64,000 nt of DNA from assembly GCF_900103665.1 (NCBI RefSeq), contig NZ_FNGY01000011.1, positions 1-64,000 of the forward strand, written 5' to 3'. Both the position numbers and the translations under genes were made by a program. Origin of the DNA: Pedobacter steynii (GTDB lineage Bacteria; Bacteroidota; Bacteroidia; Sphingobacteriales; Sphingobacteriaceae). This document shows positions 1 through 8,938 of the stretch, one piece after another; the first letter of the stretch is position 1; every line of letters starts with the position of its first letter. The notes beneath the pieces were generated by a model. The model did no database searches, was not told where the DNA came from, and saw only the letters and a list, made by a program, of their open reading frames with translations.

Positions 1-186
1 AGGGCTGACCTTTACCCCTGTTTTTTGAAATGATAAATTCTGTTTCTGTTAGTTCCATACACTGTTTTTGTGTATAGCCTTTTTAGGAATCGACAGTATC
101 CCGAAAGCAGATTTTACCTTGTCTCGTCCGGCTCTGGCTATACACTTTGTTCCAGCAATGCCCTGCATTGAAATAAGTTTGATCCG

Positions 187-633
187 CTAGTTCCAATTGT
201 CTATTTTAACATCGACGGGATCAGGAGTACCTTTTCCGGTTTCGATAAGAGACTTAAGGCTCATCAAAAATATCGCCCATTTAGTACTGCAATGGTGCAT
301 AAACTCTACAGGTTCTTTCCAGTTCAGATGTTTGAAAAGAACGATAATATAGTCGCCGTCCTGTTTCAATTCCCAGTTAATCGTTGTATCCATCCATTCT
401 TCTGGTCCTTCTGCTACCTCCCATACCACATGGGTAGGTTTGTTAAGCCCGGAAACCTTCATATCGAACCCTCCCGCTCCAAAGCGGAATTTAATGATGC
501 TGCCAACCTGATTTCCTTCTCCCTGAGTGTTGTTTGTCCACCAGCCGGCCAGACCACTTTCTGTCGTCAATGCCTGATATACATCATCAATAGACGATGT
601 TTTAATTCCAATTCTATGCAAGATATCTGCCAT
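187..633 (-). CDS. SRPBCC/AHSA1-type START-like protein
   Basis: A 148-residue soluble protein of the Aha1 C-terminal-like (AHSA1) SRPBCC fold. The N-terminal stretch ALTTESGLAGWWT and the mid-protein HVVWEVAEGPEEW are typical of the family, whose helix-grip cavity binds small hydrophobic ligands; the actual ligand is unknown. There is no signal peptide, so it should be cytoplasmic. A strong Shine-Dalgarno AGGAGG sits about 9 nt before the ATG, which is unusual for Bacteroidota and supports this start. It is divergent from the GlxA-type regulator, with a 123-bp shared spacer. AHSA1 genes often sit next to regulators, but a functional link here is inference. Confidence 0.85.
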   Translation of the reverse strand: MADILHRIGIKTSSIDDVYQALTTESGLAGWWTNNTQGEGNQVGSIIKFRFGAGGFDMKVSGLNKPTHVVWEVAEGPEEWMDTTINWELKQDGDYIIVLFKHLNWKEPVEFMHHCSTKWAIFLMSLKSLIETGKGTPDPVDVKIDNWN

Positions 634-756
634 GAGTAATTCCTCCTTTTTTTTAGTAAAAATAAGCGCTTACAGGCTGAGATACAGGGTGTAAAATAGA
701 CATTACGACGGGTTGATTTGGACAATTAAAATTTTTATATTCGTTAAAAAGAAAAC

Positions 757-1746
757 ATGAAACACCTCACTATAGTCGTTCCGGATGGACAAAATAACCT
801 AAGCAGCATCATAGGGGCTTATAAAATTTTCACAAGGGCCAATCAGTATCGGGTAAATACCGGAAAAGAAGAATTGTTTAAAATTGAGCTGGCAGGTGTT
901 TCTAAAGAGGTGAATTTCTATGAAGGTTTGTTTTCAGTAAAACCACATGTTCATATTGCGGCGCTCCGCAAAACTGACCTCATTATTATCCCATCATTAA
1001 ACCACAATTATCAGGAGGCCGTAAAAGGAAATCAGCTCCTGATCAACTGGATCGAAAACCAATATAAATCGGGAGCTGAAGTAGCAAGTATATGTACCGG
1101 GGCATTTTTGCTGGCATCAACCGGTTTGCTGGATGGAAAAAATTGTTCAACACATTGGGCCGCCGCAGATAATTTCAGAATGATGTTCCCAAAGGTGACT
1201 TTACATGCGGATCAGCTAATTACTGACGAATATGGAATCTATACCAATGGAGGAGCTTATTCCTTCCTGAATCTGATGATTTATCTGGTGGAAAAATATT
1301 ACGACAGACAAACGGCCATCTTCTGTTCCAAAGTCTTTCAGATTGAAATAGACAGGCAAAGCCAGTCGGCATTTACCATATTTACCGGTCAGAAAATGCA
1401 CAGCGATGAAATGGTGAGAAAAGCACAGGACTATATCGAAAGCAAACTTGACGAGAAAATATCTGTTGAACATTTATCTACGCTTTTTTCTGTTGGCAGG
1501 CGGAATTTCGACAGAAGGTTTATCAAAGCCACAGGAAATACGCCTGTTGAATATACACAAAGAGTGAAAATTGAATCGGCGAAAAAAACATTTGAAACTA
1601 CTCAAAAGACAATTAGTGAAGTAATGTATGCAGTAGGCTATTCCGACCTGAAAGCATTTCGGGAGGTTTTTAGAAAAATCACAGGGTTATCGCCATTGGA
1701 ATACAGGCAGAAATACAATAAGGAATCACTAAATTATATTCAATAG
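757..1746 (+). CDS. GlxA-family transcriptional regulator (DJ-1/PfpI + AraC HTH)
   Basis: 329 residues in two domains. Residues 1-190 form a class I glutamine amidotransferase-like DJ-1/PfpI domain with the nucleophile-elbow Cys at about 113 (ASICTGAFLLAS). Residues about 215-318 form an AraC-type double helix-turn-helix ending in GYSDLKAFREVFRKITGLSP. Family members use the DJ-1 domain as a sensor and are usually not enzymes. It is probably a cytoplasmic DNA-binding regulator. It is divergent from the AHSA1 gene, an arrangement in which such regulators commonly control the neighbour or themselves; this is inferred. No effector can be predicted. Confidence 0.9.
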   Translation: MKHLTIVVPDGQNNLSSIIGAYKIFTRANQYRVNTGKEELFKIELAGVSKEVNFYEGLFSVKPHVHIAALRKTDLIIIPSLNHNYQEAVKGNQLLINWIENQYKSGAEVASICTGAFLLASTGLLDGKNCSTHWAAADNFRMMFPKVTLHADQLITDEYGIYTNGGAYSFLNLMIYLVEKYYDRQTAIFCSKVFQIEIDRQSQSAFTIFTGQKMHSDEMVRKAQDYIESKLDEKISVEHLSTLFSVGRRNFDRRFIKATGNTPVEYTQRVKIESAKKTFETTQKTISEVMYAVGYSDLKAFREVFRKITGLSPLEYRQKYNKESLNYIQ

Positions 1747-1923
1747 CTCAGAGGTTAATGTGTCCAGATCACCCCGCTATAATGTCTATTCTGCCCTACC
1801 CCAATTCACATATTTGTATGTAAATTTATGATTAACTTAAGTTAGAACCCTTGTCATAAATTAAGAGAGAAAGCAGCGGTAATTTCTTATGAATTCTAAA
1901 TCATCAATTTAAATCCAAAAAAT

Positions 1924-2451
1924 ATGAAGCTTAAAAGTTTAGTAGTCGTACTGTGTTTAATCATAGGCGGTCAATTGGTAAAGGCGCAGGAAAAAGCAAC
2001 TGATATGGTAAAGGATTGGGAAAGGTCTAAAGCCTATACTAAAGAATATCTGGATGCGATGCCGGAAAGCGGGTATGCTTTAAAGCCCACTCCCGAAATG
2101 CGGTCTTTTGCAGAACAAGTATTACATCTGGGTGATGCCAACTATGCTTTCGCTTCGGCAGCAACCGGCACAAAAAGTCCCATTGGCCAGGGCGAATTGG
2201 AAAAAACAAGCGATAAATCCAAAGCTAACGTGAGCAAGTTGGTGTTAGAAAGCTATGATTTTGTGATTGATCAGATCAAAAAAGCGCCTGAAGCACAACT
2301 TGATGAAACGACCAAATTGTTTGGAAAGTTCGAGATGTCTAAAAGAATGGCTTTAGCTAAGGCTTTTGAACATCAGGCGCACCACAGGGGGCAAGCCACA
2401 GTATACCTCCGACTGGCAGGTGTTAAGCCTCCGCAGGAAAAGTTGTTTTAA
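1924..2451 (+). CDS. DinB-family secreted protein
   Basis: 175 residues. The first 21 (MKLKSLVVVLCLIIGGQLVKA) look like a Sec signal peptide ending before QEKATD, so the mature protein is periplasmic or exported. The rest is a four-helix DinB/YfiT-like bundle. The C-terminal motif FEHQAHHRGQATVYLRL supplies the family's HHRGQ metal-ligand pattern, and an upstream LHLGDAN segment could supply the other ligand. DinB-like proteins are metal-dependent and often thiol-transferase-like, but the reaction is not predictable here. It is transcribed alone. An inverted repeat immediately downstream probably ends its transcript together with that of the convergent regulator. Confidence 0.85.
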   Translation: MKLKSLVVVLCLIIGGQLVKAQEKATDMVKDWERSKAYTKEYLDAMPESGYALKPTPEMRSFAEQVLHLGDANYAFASAATGTKSPIGQGELEKTSDKSKANVSKLVLESYDFVIDQIKKAPEAQLDETTKLFGKFEMSKRMALAKAFEHQAHHRGQATVYLRLAGVKPPQEKLF

Positions 2452-2491
2452 TATCAACAAAAAAGGCCGTCTCATTTCTCTAAAAATGAGC

Positions 2492-2533
2492 TACCATACT
2501 TATTGCGAGGAATCCCTGGCAATAAGTATGGTA
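2492..2533. terminator. 15-bp stem between convergent genes, overlapping a stop codon
   Basis: Perfect 15-bp arms (2492-2506 and 2519-2533, TACCATACTTATTGC and its complement) with a 12-nt loop. The hairpin lies between the convergent DinB-like gene and the AraC-LacI gene and contains the latter's stop codon and last codons. On the minus strand a second small stem and a run of T (about 2459-2465) follow. A bidirectional terminator is the simplest reading. Confidence 0.55.
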
Positions 2534-4332
2534 TCCAAAATAATTTCCTCAGGAATGTTTCTATAATAATGCTCTTCCTTAATCAGTTTAAGAAACAGTT
2601 GAGCAACCACCTCGCCCATTTTTACGGTTTGCTGATCAATGGTACTTAAAGCTGTGGCAACATGTGCTCCAAAAGTTTCATTGGCAAAACCGATTACTTT
2701 TACCTGATCAGGCACCTTAATTTTATATTCTTTTAATTTCTTAAGCACACCCAGACCTGTATAATCTTCGAAGGCAAACACACCATCGAAAAGGATATTG
2801 TTTTCAATTAAATTTTGAATACACTGATTGCCGAAGTCCAGAGAAGGGGAACCATAAAAGATTAAGGCTTCATTTACAGGCAAATTATATTGCGACAATG
2901 CATCCCTATATCCCCTCAGCCGTTCCTTAAATATGGGAACATCCTGATCTGTAGAAAGATGAACAATATGTTTACATCCTTGTTTGATTAAGTGTTCGGT
3001 AGCTGAAAATCCACCTCTATAGTCATCGATTCTAACAGAGGGAACGCAGACTTCCTTAACAATACGGTCAAACAGCAACAAAGGAATGTTGCGTTTCTTT
3101 AAATCGGTGAAGTGATCGTAATTTGAAGTTTGGAGTGCTATTGAAGAAATGATCCCATCAACCCCAGATTTTATCAAGGTTTTAACTCCAAGAACCTCAT
3201 TATCAAACGATTCTTTTGATTGATACAATAATACGCTGTAATCATTTTTATTCAATACAGTTTCTATACCTTGTACCACGGAATTAAAAAAACTTCGGTC
3301 TAATGTTGGCACCAGTATGCCGATAATATTTGTACGATCGTGTTGAAAAGAAGCAGTCATATCTCTTAAAACAGATCTTGTTGAAGCCTTAATTTCAGGA
3401 GCGTCATTTAACACTTTTTTTCGGACGGAAAGCGGAATATTTGAGCGGCTTTGTGTACTGGATGCCTTATACTTAAGTCGATATTGTTTTTGAAATATTA
3501 CAGGTGATAATCCGGTTAACTCTTTGAACTGTTTGTTAAAATTAGAGTAGTTATTGTAGCCGCAAAGGAAGCTGGTTTCGGATATATTATAATTATCTTC
3601 CAGTAATAGTTTTGTCGCATGGCCGATTCTCACTTCTTTTATAAAATCGACTAAAGTCCTGCCGGTTTTCATCTTGAAGAAACGACAAAATGATGCGGGC
3701 GTCATCGATAAAATATCAGCAACAACAGGTAATGAAACATGATTACTGAAGTTCCGGAATACATAATCATATACTTTGCTGATTTTTTGTCCTTCATGAG
3801 CATTGTCAACAACGTTGAAATAAGAGGAAGACAGTGCCTGTTTTGTCTCCGACTGCGCAAGTATATCCAACAACTTTAACATGAGCGCTGTCCTTGCCAT
3901 TCCTTCGGAAAGCAGCATTTCCTGCATCACTTTTTTTGCCTTTGGTATCGTTATGCCAGAAAATGAAATTCCTTTCGAAGCGTTGGAGAAGAGCTTATTC
4001 AATTGAATTGCCTCCGGACTGTCCAATAATTGCTGCCCTAGAAAATCGGGTAAAAAATGAACCAAAATCGATTGAGACTGAGCCGTTGGATCCAGCTTTT
4101 TATCATATTGCCAGCAATGAGGCAGGTAGCTCCCAAGAAGTATCAGCTGTGTTCCCTCAAAGTCAAGAATATGGTCTCCGATAAAATATCTGCCGCAGTA
4201 ATTTTCAAGCAACACGATTTCAAAATACTTGTGAGATTTTAAGACATTGCAAGGCTTGTCTTCTAATATTTCCGACTGAATGGTAAAGGATTGATCGGGT
4301 GGAAACATCAAATTTTCGTAAATACACTGCAT
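2500..4332 (-). CDS. AraC-family regulator fused to a LacI-type sugar-binding sensor domain
   Basis: 610 residues. Residues 1-95 form a cupin-like AraC N-terminal domain. Residues about 183-288 form an AraC double HTH (SLPVVADILSMTPASFCRFF, then GYNNYSNFNKQFKELTGLSP). Residues about 334-605 form a periplasmic-binding-protein-like LacI/GalR effector domain (RTNIIGILVPTLDRSFFNSV, KVIGFANE, STIDQQTVKMGEVVAQL). The linker at 303-335 (VRKKVLNDAPEIKASTRSVL) resembles the end of a LacI headpiece, as if the LacI HTH had been lost. E. coli XylR has the opposite order, sensor then AraC HTH. It lies just downstream of PUL1 on the same strand and probably senses a sugar released by PUL enzymes. Confidence 0.9.
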   Translation of the reverse strand: MQCIYENLMFPPDQSFTIQSEILEDKPCNVLKSHKYFEIVLLENYCGRYFIGDHILDFEGTQLILLGSYLPHCWQYDKKLDPTAQSQSILVHFLPDFLGQQLLDSPEAIQLNKLFSNASKGISFSGITIPKAKKVMQEMLLSEGMARTALMLKLLDILAQSETKQALSSSYFNVVDNAHEGQKISKVYDYVFRNFSNHVSLPVVADILSMTPASFCRFFKMKTGRTLVDFIKEVRIGHATKLLLEDNYNISETSFLCGYNNYSNFNKQFKELTGLSPVIFQKQYRLKYKASSTQSRSNIPLSVRKKVLNDAPEIKASTRSVLRDMTASFQHDRTNIIGILVPTLDRSFFNSVVQGIETVLNKNDYSVLLYQSKESFDNEVLGVKTLIKSGVDGIISSIALQTSNYDHFTDLKKRNIPLLLFDRIVKEVCVPSVRIDDYRGGFSATEHLIKQGCKHIVHLSTDQDVPIFKERLRGYRDALSQYNLPVNEALIFYGSPSLDFGNQCIQNLIENNILFDGVFAFEDYTGLGVLKKLKEYKIKVPDQVKVIGFANETFGAHVATALSTIDQQTVKMGEVVAQLFLKLIKEEHYYRNIPEEIILDTILIARDSSQ

Positions 4333-4447
4333 AGAAGATTTAAATTTTAATATATAGCCAATTGATTCATTCTCCTTTTTTATCCTGAGCCAGGTAAGCT
4401 TATTAATTTAGTGCGCTTACCTGGTTTAAAGATCTACCTCAAAAAAC

Positions 4448-5635
4448 TTAATTCTTTATCAGCTTTACGGATTTTACCCTCCAATACTCATCACCGGTCA
4501 TATTGGCTACAAAACCAATAGAAACCTGTGTTGGTTCGTTTATGATAAAATCAAAACGCTGATCCTTTAATGAGGCAAATTTTATTGAATTTACAGGGAC
4601 AAGCGCTACGTCCGGTAGTGTTGAACCTGCCGCTGCAACCACATAAACAGGGTTTGAAAAGCTATTATTCCCTAAAGCAGCTGAAAAAGTATAATTGCCT
4701 GCCGGCAAGGTAAATGTTTGAAATATCTTTCCATTAACTACGGGAGCCGCCCCCAGGCCTGACTCCATTGCTAAAACAGTACCATCATCTGAAGCCCAAC
4801 CTCCATTACCTCCATGATTTAATACTGGATTGGTTACAATCCAGGCTGTTGGATTTCTCCATCTACCCGTACCGCTCCCTGTTGTGCTTGTAAACGGTTG
4901 CTGATAGTTTGTAAAATAGAGACTCGTTACATCCGCTTTTATGCCATAAGTCTGATAAGCAACATAAAATGTATCAATAGCTGTAGGATTGGGCAGATAT
5001 GCTGTCCTGTAGCTAATCGCACTACCTAATTTAAAGTTTGGCAGTCTTGTAGTTAAGCCGGTTGGAACAGATCTGATCAGCGTATCATGCAGCTTATTAT
5101 TGTTATCTGAGTACTTAATTCCCATATTTATAATGCCTGAATTTGCATTTACATCTACCCAGTTGATCGATGCAGAACCATCGGGCTGGATGGCGGTATC
5201 TGTTATTCCTCTGTTTATGCAGGAACTTTGGTATAAAGCTCCATATACCTTCACTGCCGCATTTACCGGGACAGAAATATGCCCCAGGGCATCATACGTT
5301 CTTATTTGAAAACCCATAATTCCTTCAGGCAAATCAGGTATCATTACTTTAGCCGTGTCTACACCCGGGGTTCTTTTAATAGTCACCTCTACCGAATCCT
5401 GGCGGCTGTTCCAAAAGACTCTATATTTAACTATGTTCAAATCTGAGGTAAAAAGACCGGTAACCTTTACTCTGTTTTTTCCGGAAAAAATCTTTACTGA
5501 ATCCATTTTCCCAGGGTAAACTATTGCCCCCCCCTTCATGTATTGGTTTTTATAATCATCCATTTTTGTGCAGGCGCCTGTTATTAACACCAGCAATGCC
5601 ACTATATAGCAAGCTATGATTTTATATCGTTTCAT
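4448..5635 (-). CDS. DUF4998/DUF5013-type SusE-like surface lipoprotein of PUL1
   Basis: About 395 residues from the ATG at 5635; an in-frame GTG at 5653 is less likely. Lipobox LITGAC with Cys22 makes it a lipoprotein. The N-terminal half (to about 135) matches the DUF4998 pattern of paired fibronectin-like strands (VKVTGLFTSDLNIVKYRVFW). The C-terminal 130 residues form a beta-sandwich of the DUF5013 type (WASDDGTVLAMESG ... FSAALGN). Such proteins take the SusE/F place in PULs and are thought to hold glycan at the outer-membrane surface. It is the last structural gene of PUL1, 101 bp after the DUF4959/DUF5000 gene. Assignment rests on pattern and position. Confidence 0.8.
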   Translation of the reverse strand: MKRYKIIACYIVALLVLITGACTKMDDYKNQYMKGGAIVYPGKMDSVKIFSGKNRVKVTGLFTSDLNIVKYRVFWNSRQDSVEVTIKRTPGVDTAKVMIPDLPEGIMGFQIRTYDALGHISVPVNAAVKVYGALYQSSCINRGITDTAIQPDGSASINWVDVNANSGIINMGIKYSDNNNKLHDTLIRSVPTGLTTRLPNFKLGSAISYRTAYLPNPTAIDTFYVAYQTYGIKADVTSLYFTNYQQPFTSTTGSGTGRWRNPTAWIVTNPVLNHGGNGGWASDDGTVLAMESGLGAAPVVNGKIFQTFTLPAGNYTFSAALGNNSFSNPVYVVAAAGSTLPDVALVPVNSIKFASLKDQRFDFIINEPTQVSIGFVANMTGDEYWRVKSVKLIKN

Positions 5636-5736
5636 ATATTTATATGTTTTCACCTATCATTTATTAATTATATCAGTAATCATGAATATTTCTCCATCAG
5701 TTTTTTCAACTGTCAAATGGGACGGGTATCGCATAA

Positions 5737-6936
5737 TTACTCCTGCCCCCATAGCGTAAACTGGGTCAGCGCCATCATATAACTTCCCTGCCAGTTAATT
5801 ACATACCTTATTCTTACATAGCGATAAGGAGCTGCCCCTACCGGAAAATTAAACTGCCAGCCACTTTTGCCTGATGCACGATCCGCACCTGTTTCAACAC
5901 CGTAGGGACTTCCTGATGGTTTGATCACGGTACAGGTGACGAGTTTAGTCCAGCTGGCATCTAAAGCGCCATTTGGATTCGGTTGATTAGAGCCCCAGAT
6001 TTCAAAAATTTTCGGACTACCATTGGTAAAATATAAACCAGTACCTTCTAAATACGGGCTCAACAGCAATCGGCTAAAGATGTATGCTTTGCCAAGATCC
6101 AGCGTTATATTTTGTGGGCTGATTGCATTTTGTAAGCTAATAAAATTGCGGTTAAAGGTGCCATTAAAGATATTACTCACACCGTTTCCCACCCAATCGG
6201 CTACCGCATCGCCAGGCAATGCATAGTGTCTCCAAATAGATTTCGGCAATAGTTTTTCGAATAAAGGGGTAATTGTTGTAAACAATGTGTCCGAATAATT
6301 TAACCACCGGTCTCTTACCAAAAAAGCATATTTTCTGGCTATTGCAGGCTGCCCCCTGTTCGAACCGACTATTGTATCACTGTTGCTATAGATATTTTGC
6401 ATGGTACTTGTTTGCGTCCATTTACCCGTACCTGTCGTATCTACCAAAGGAATAATGGCTAAATTTTCCTGCGTAGGATTCTTGCAGCTAACATCAAACC
6501 CACCAAAAGTAGCCGTAACCTTGAGCGATCTGCGGGCCAAATTTATAGCTGGCGTTAAAGGGTTTACCGTTATACTGACCGGCGTCGAAGCGACTTCGCT
6601 GGAATTTACAGCATACAACTGCACCGCATGAGCCAAGGTATCTCCGAAACCCACTAAAGTTAATGTATTGGTGTAACGGGAAGCTTTTATCACTTGTTCA
6701 GGGCGCCCCTCGGCGGTCTGGTAAACCGCTTTTATATAGAGCAGGTCTTTATCATCCGGCAGTATATAGGTAAGGGTAGCTTTTCCATGTAGGTTTGTGA
6801 TGTTTATTCCAGATACTACACCTGGCTTGTTATTATTAATAACAATGGGTTTGTTTAAAACATCCTGTTTACAGCCTGTCCCAACTATTAAAAATAAAGC
6901 TATATATAAGAAAGTTCCTGATTTTATTGTTTTCAT
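5737..6936 (-). CDS. DUF4959/DUF5126/DUF5000 discoidin-like surface lipoprotein of PUL1
   Basis: 399 residues with lipobox LIVGTGC (Cys22). Three regions read in order: a fibronectin-like DUF4959 part (about 30-130), a DUF5126-like middle (about 132-230, ending FLVRDRWLNYSDTL) and a C-terminal DUF5000/F5-8-type-C-like beta-sandwich (about 235-399; ITLDLGKAYIFSRLLLSPY, then RYVRIRYVINW). This architecture is common directly after SusD in Bacteroidota PULs and fits a surface glycan-binding protein. It lies 45 bp downstream of the SusD gene, so it is probably cotranscribed. The ligand is unknown. Confidence 0.85.
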   Translation of the reverse strand: MKTIKSGTFLYIALFLIVGTGCKQDVLNKPIVINNNKPGVVSGINITNLHGKATLTYILPDDKDLLYIKAVYQTAEGRPEQVIKASRYTNTLTLVGFGDTLAHAVQLYAVNSSEVASTPVSITVNPLTPAINLARRSLKVTATFGGFDVSCKNPTQENLAIIPLVDTTGTGKWTQTSTMQNIYSNSDTIVGSNRGQPAIARKYAFLVRDRWLNYSDTLFTTITPLFEKLLPKSIWRHYALPGDAVADWVGNGVSNIFNGTFNRNFISLQNAISPQNITLDLGKAYIFSRLLLSPYLEGTGLYFTNGSPKIFEIWGSNQPNPNGALDASWTKLVTCTVIKPSGSPYGVETGADRASGKSGWQFNFPVGAAPYRYVRIRYVINWQGSYMMALTQFTLWGQE

Positions 6937-6981
6937 TTTTAAAATATTTTACAGTTTAAAATAAATGTGCCGTCTGTTCTT

Positions 6982-8916
6982 TTACCAGTTAGGGTTCTGC
7001 ATCAAATTTGGATTTACGAGCAAAGACTGATCTGCTATTGGCCACAGATAATCACGCGGTATGACAAACTGTTGTGAAAAAAATGTAATCTCGCGGTAAT
7101 ACAGACTTGGATTACTTTGCGTGATATCCCAACCCGTTATATTGCCGTTAAGCTCTGTCGCAGCTGTTTTCCAGCGCAATAAATCCCAGTAGCGTTGCCC
7201 TTCAAAACAAAGTTCAATGCTGCGTTCCTGCTGTATGATGGAGCGCATGCCTTCCTGAGTGCTAAACTTAGAAGGGCTATTGCTAAAATTTGTCCATGAA
7301 GTTTGTACTGACTGCAAACCTGCCCTTGCACGTACCTGGTTAACGTAATTATAGACCTCAGCACCAGGTCCCTGGGCTTCATTTAAAGCTTCCGCGTATA
7401 GTAAATACAAATCAGCCAATCGTATTTCGGGCCATGCATAATTCTGAAAATTAACACTTGACCAGACAAAACGCCAATTCAGTAGTTTTTTCATGTAATA
7501 ACCCGTAATAGGATTTGGTGAAACAGCGCCGGGCTGCCCTCTCCGTGATTTCAGGTTCCAGGTATTTTCATCGTTTAAAGACGGACTGTTGGCCATATAC
7601 CAAACACCACCATCAAATCCTAAATCAGCATAATATCTTGGCTCCCTGTCAAAGTTTAATCTTGCTGTTTGATAGCTTTCTATCAGGTTAAACCGTTCCG
7701 CGCGAGTGGCTGTCCTTAAGGTGGTGATGTTACTGAAATCAAGTGTTTTATCTTCATTTACAGGAACACCATTTTTGGTATAAAACATTTTCGCTATTTT
7801 TAAAGTGGGGCCTATCTGACCACTGCCGATGACATTGTTAGCGCCCGCAGGATCAAACCTGCCAGCAGCCGATCCCTGTATATTTTGTGTATTGTTATTG
7901 TGCGTTAAGCCCCATATTAATTCACTGTTCCATGGTTCACTTGTCGCATTTCTGACACTCATTTGCGTCATCGTGGTATCACTGAGACGATTGGCCTGAG
8001 CGGGAAAAACATACAGCTTTATATTAGCTTTGGCGCATAAATCTATAGCCGCTTTGCACGCCGTGGCAGCCCTCTGCCATTTGGCTAAACTATAGGAAGG
8101 ATTAAAAAGCGCCTCACCATCCTTGTTTTTAAATGAATGATAGTCGGAATTCCCATTAAATAAAGGACTTGCAGCGGTAACCAATAATCTCGACTTTAAA
8201 CTCAATGCAGCAGGACTGGTAACCCGCCCCAATTCAGTTACCTGATTCGTTATGGTTAAAGGAAGATTCGCGGCGGCAACATCCAGCAAATTGGAAATAT
8301 AATTCACCACACTGTCTACCGACTGACGCTTAACCTGCATCTGCTCTAATGGAGCACTAATCGGCAAATTCTTGTCTATTACAGGAATAGGGCCATAAGC
8401 TCTGAACATCATAAAGTGATAAAAAGCTTTAAGAAATTGAGCTTCGGCAATCCACCTTGCTCTGGTGTCGGGATCCAGGTCGTGAACTTTATCTAAATCA
8501 CTGATATTTTCCAAAAACACATTGCAGTCTCTGATGGCTTTGAAATTAGCCGATCCGCCTGAAGAGCCTTCCATATAATTAACAAGCGGATTTACGCTAT
8601 TCTGGTTTCCTCTTGCAATTTCCCAGGCCGGTACATTAATTTGGGGATAAGCTATCCAAAGCTCATCACCTGCCGTAAGACCTGGGTTAGCTAAGGGAGT
8701 TGTTTGATTAGGCAAATAGGAATAACAGGTGAACAGATATTTCTCAGCCTCTATTTTGGAAGCGAAAGCATGGTCCGTTGTAGGCACATTATCGGGTACA
8801 ACGTCTAAATAGGACTTTTTGCAGGAAGTGCTGAATAATATCAGAAGCATAAATATGAAAATCATGCCAAGCAGCATTTTTCTTGCGCCACTTTCATTAA
8901 ATCTATTATAATACAT
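6982..8916 (-). CDS. SusD/RagB-family nutrient-binding lipoprotein (PUL1)
   Basis: 644 residues. The lipobox ending in Cys32 (LLILFSTSC) follows a long hydrophobic segment, giving an outer-membrane lipoprotein. The body shows the SusD TPR-rich fold: RARWIAEAQFLKAFYHFMMF near the N-terminus, WPEIRLADLYLLYAEALNEA in the middle and the RagB-type ending NPNLMQNPNW. SusD proteins form the lid of the SusC transporter and capture oligosaccharide. It lies 22 bp downstream of its susC partner. The length is at the high end for the family, consistent with insertions that tune ligand specificity. Confidence 0.95.
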   Translation of the reverse strand: MYYNRFNESGARKMLLGMIFIFMLLILFSTSCKKSYLDVVPDNVPTTDHAFASKIEAEKYLFTCYSYLPNQTTPLANPGLTAGDELWIAYPQINVPAWEIARGNQNSVNPLVNYMEGSSGGSANFKAIRDCNVFLENISDLDKVHDLDPDTRARWIAEAQFLKAFYHFMMFRAYGPIPVIDKNLPISAPLEQMQVKRQSVDSVVNYISNLLDVAAANLPLTITNQVTELGRVTSPAALSLKSRLLVTAASPLFNGNSDYHSFKNKDGEALFNPSYSLAKWQRAATACKAAIDLCAKANIKLYVFPAQANRLSDTTMTQMSVRNATSEPWNSELIWGLTHNNNTQNIQGSAAGRFDPAGANNVIGSGQIGPTLKIAKMFYTKNGVPVNEDKTLDFSNITTLRTATRAERFNLIESYQTARLNFDREPRYYADLGFDGGVWYMANSPSLNDENTWNLKSRRGQPGAVSPNPITGYYMKKLLNWRFVWSSVNFQNYAWPEIRLADLYLLYAEALNEAQGPGAEVYNYVNQVRARAGLQSVQTSWTNFSNSPSKFSTQEGMRSIIQQERSIELCFEGQRYWDLLRWKTAATELNGNITGWDITQSNPSLYYREITFFSQQFVIPRDYLWPIADQSLLVNPNLMQNPNW

Positions 8917-8938
8917 ATAAATTATTTTTTATTTAAAA

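Noticed and set aside
292..639. 115-codon plus-strand ORF
   Set aside because: Exact antisense shadow of the AHSA1-type gene, with no coding character of its own.
717..743. Possible promoter TTTG ... TATATTCG upstream of the GlxA-type gene
   Set aside because: The spacer is about 15 nt rather than the usual 19-20 and the -7 box has one mismatch, so it is not called.
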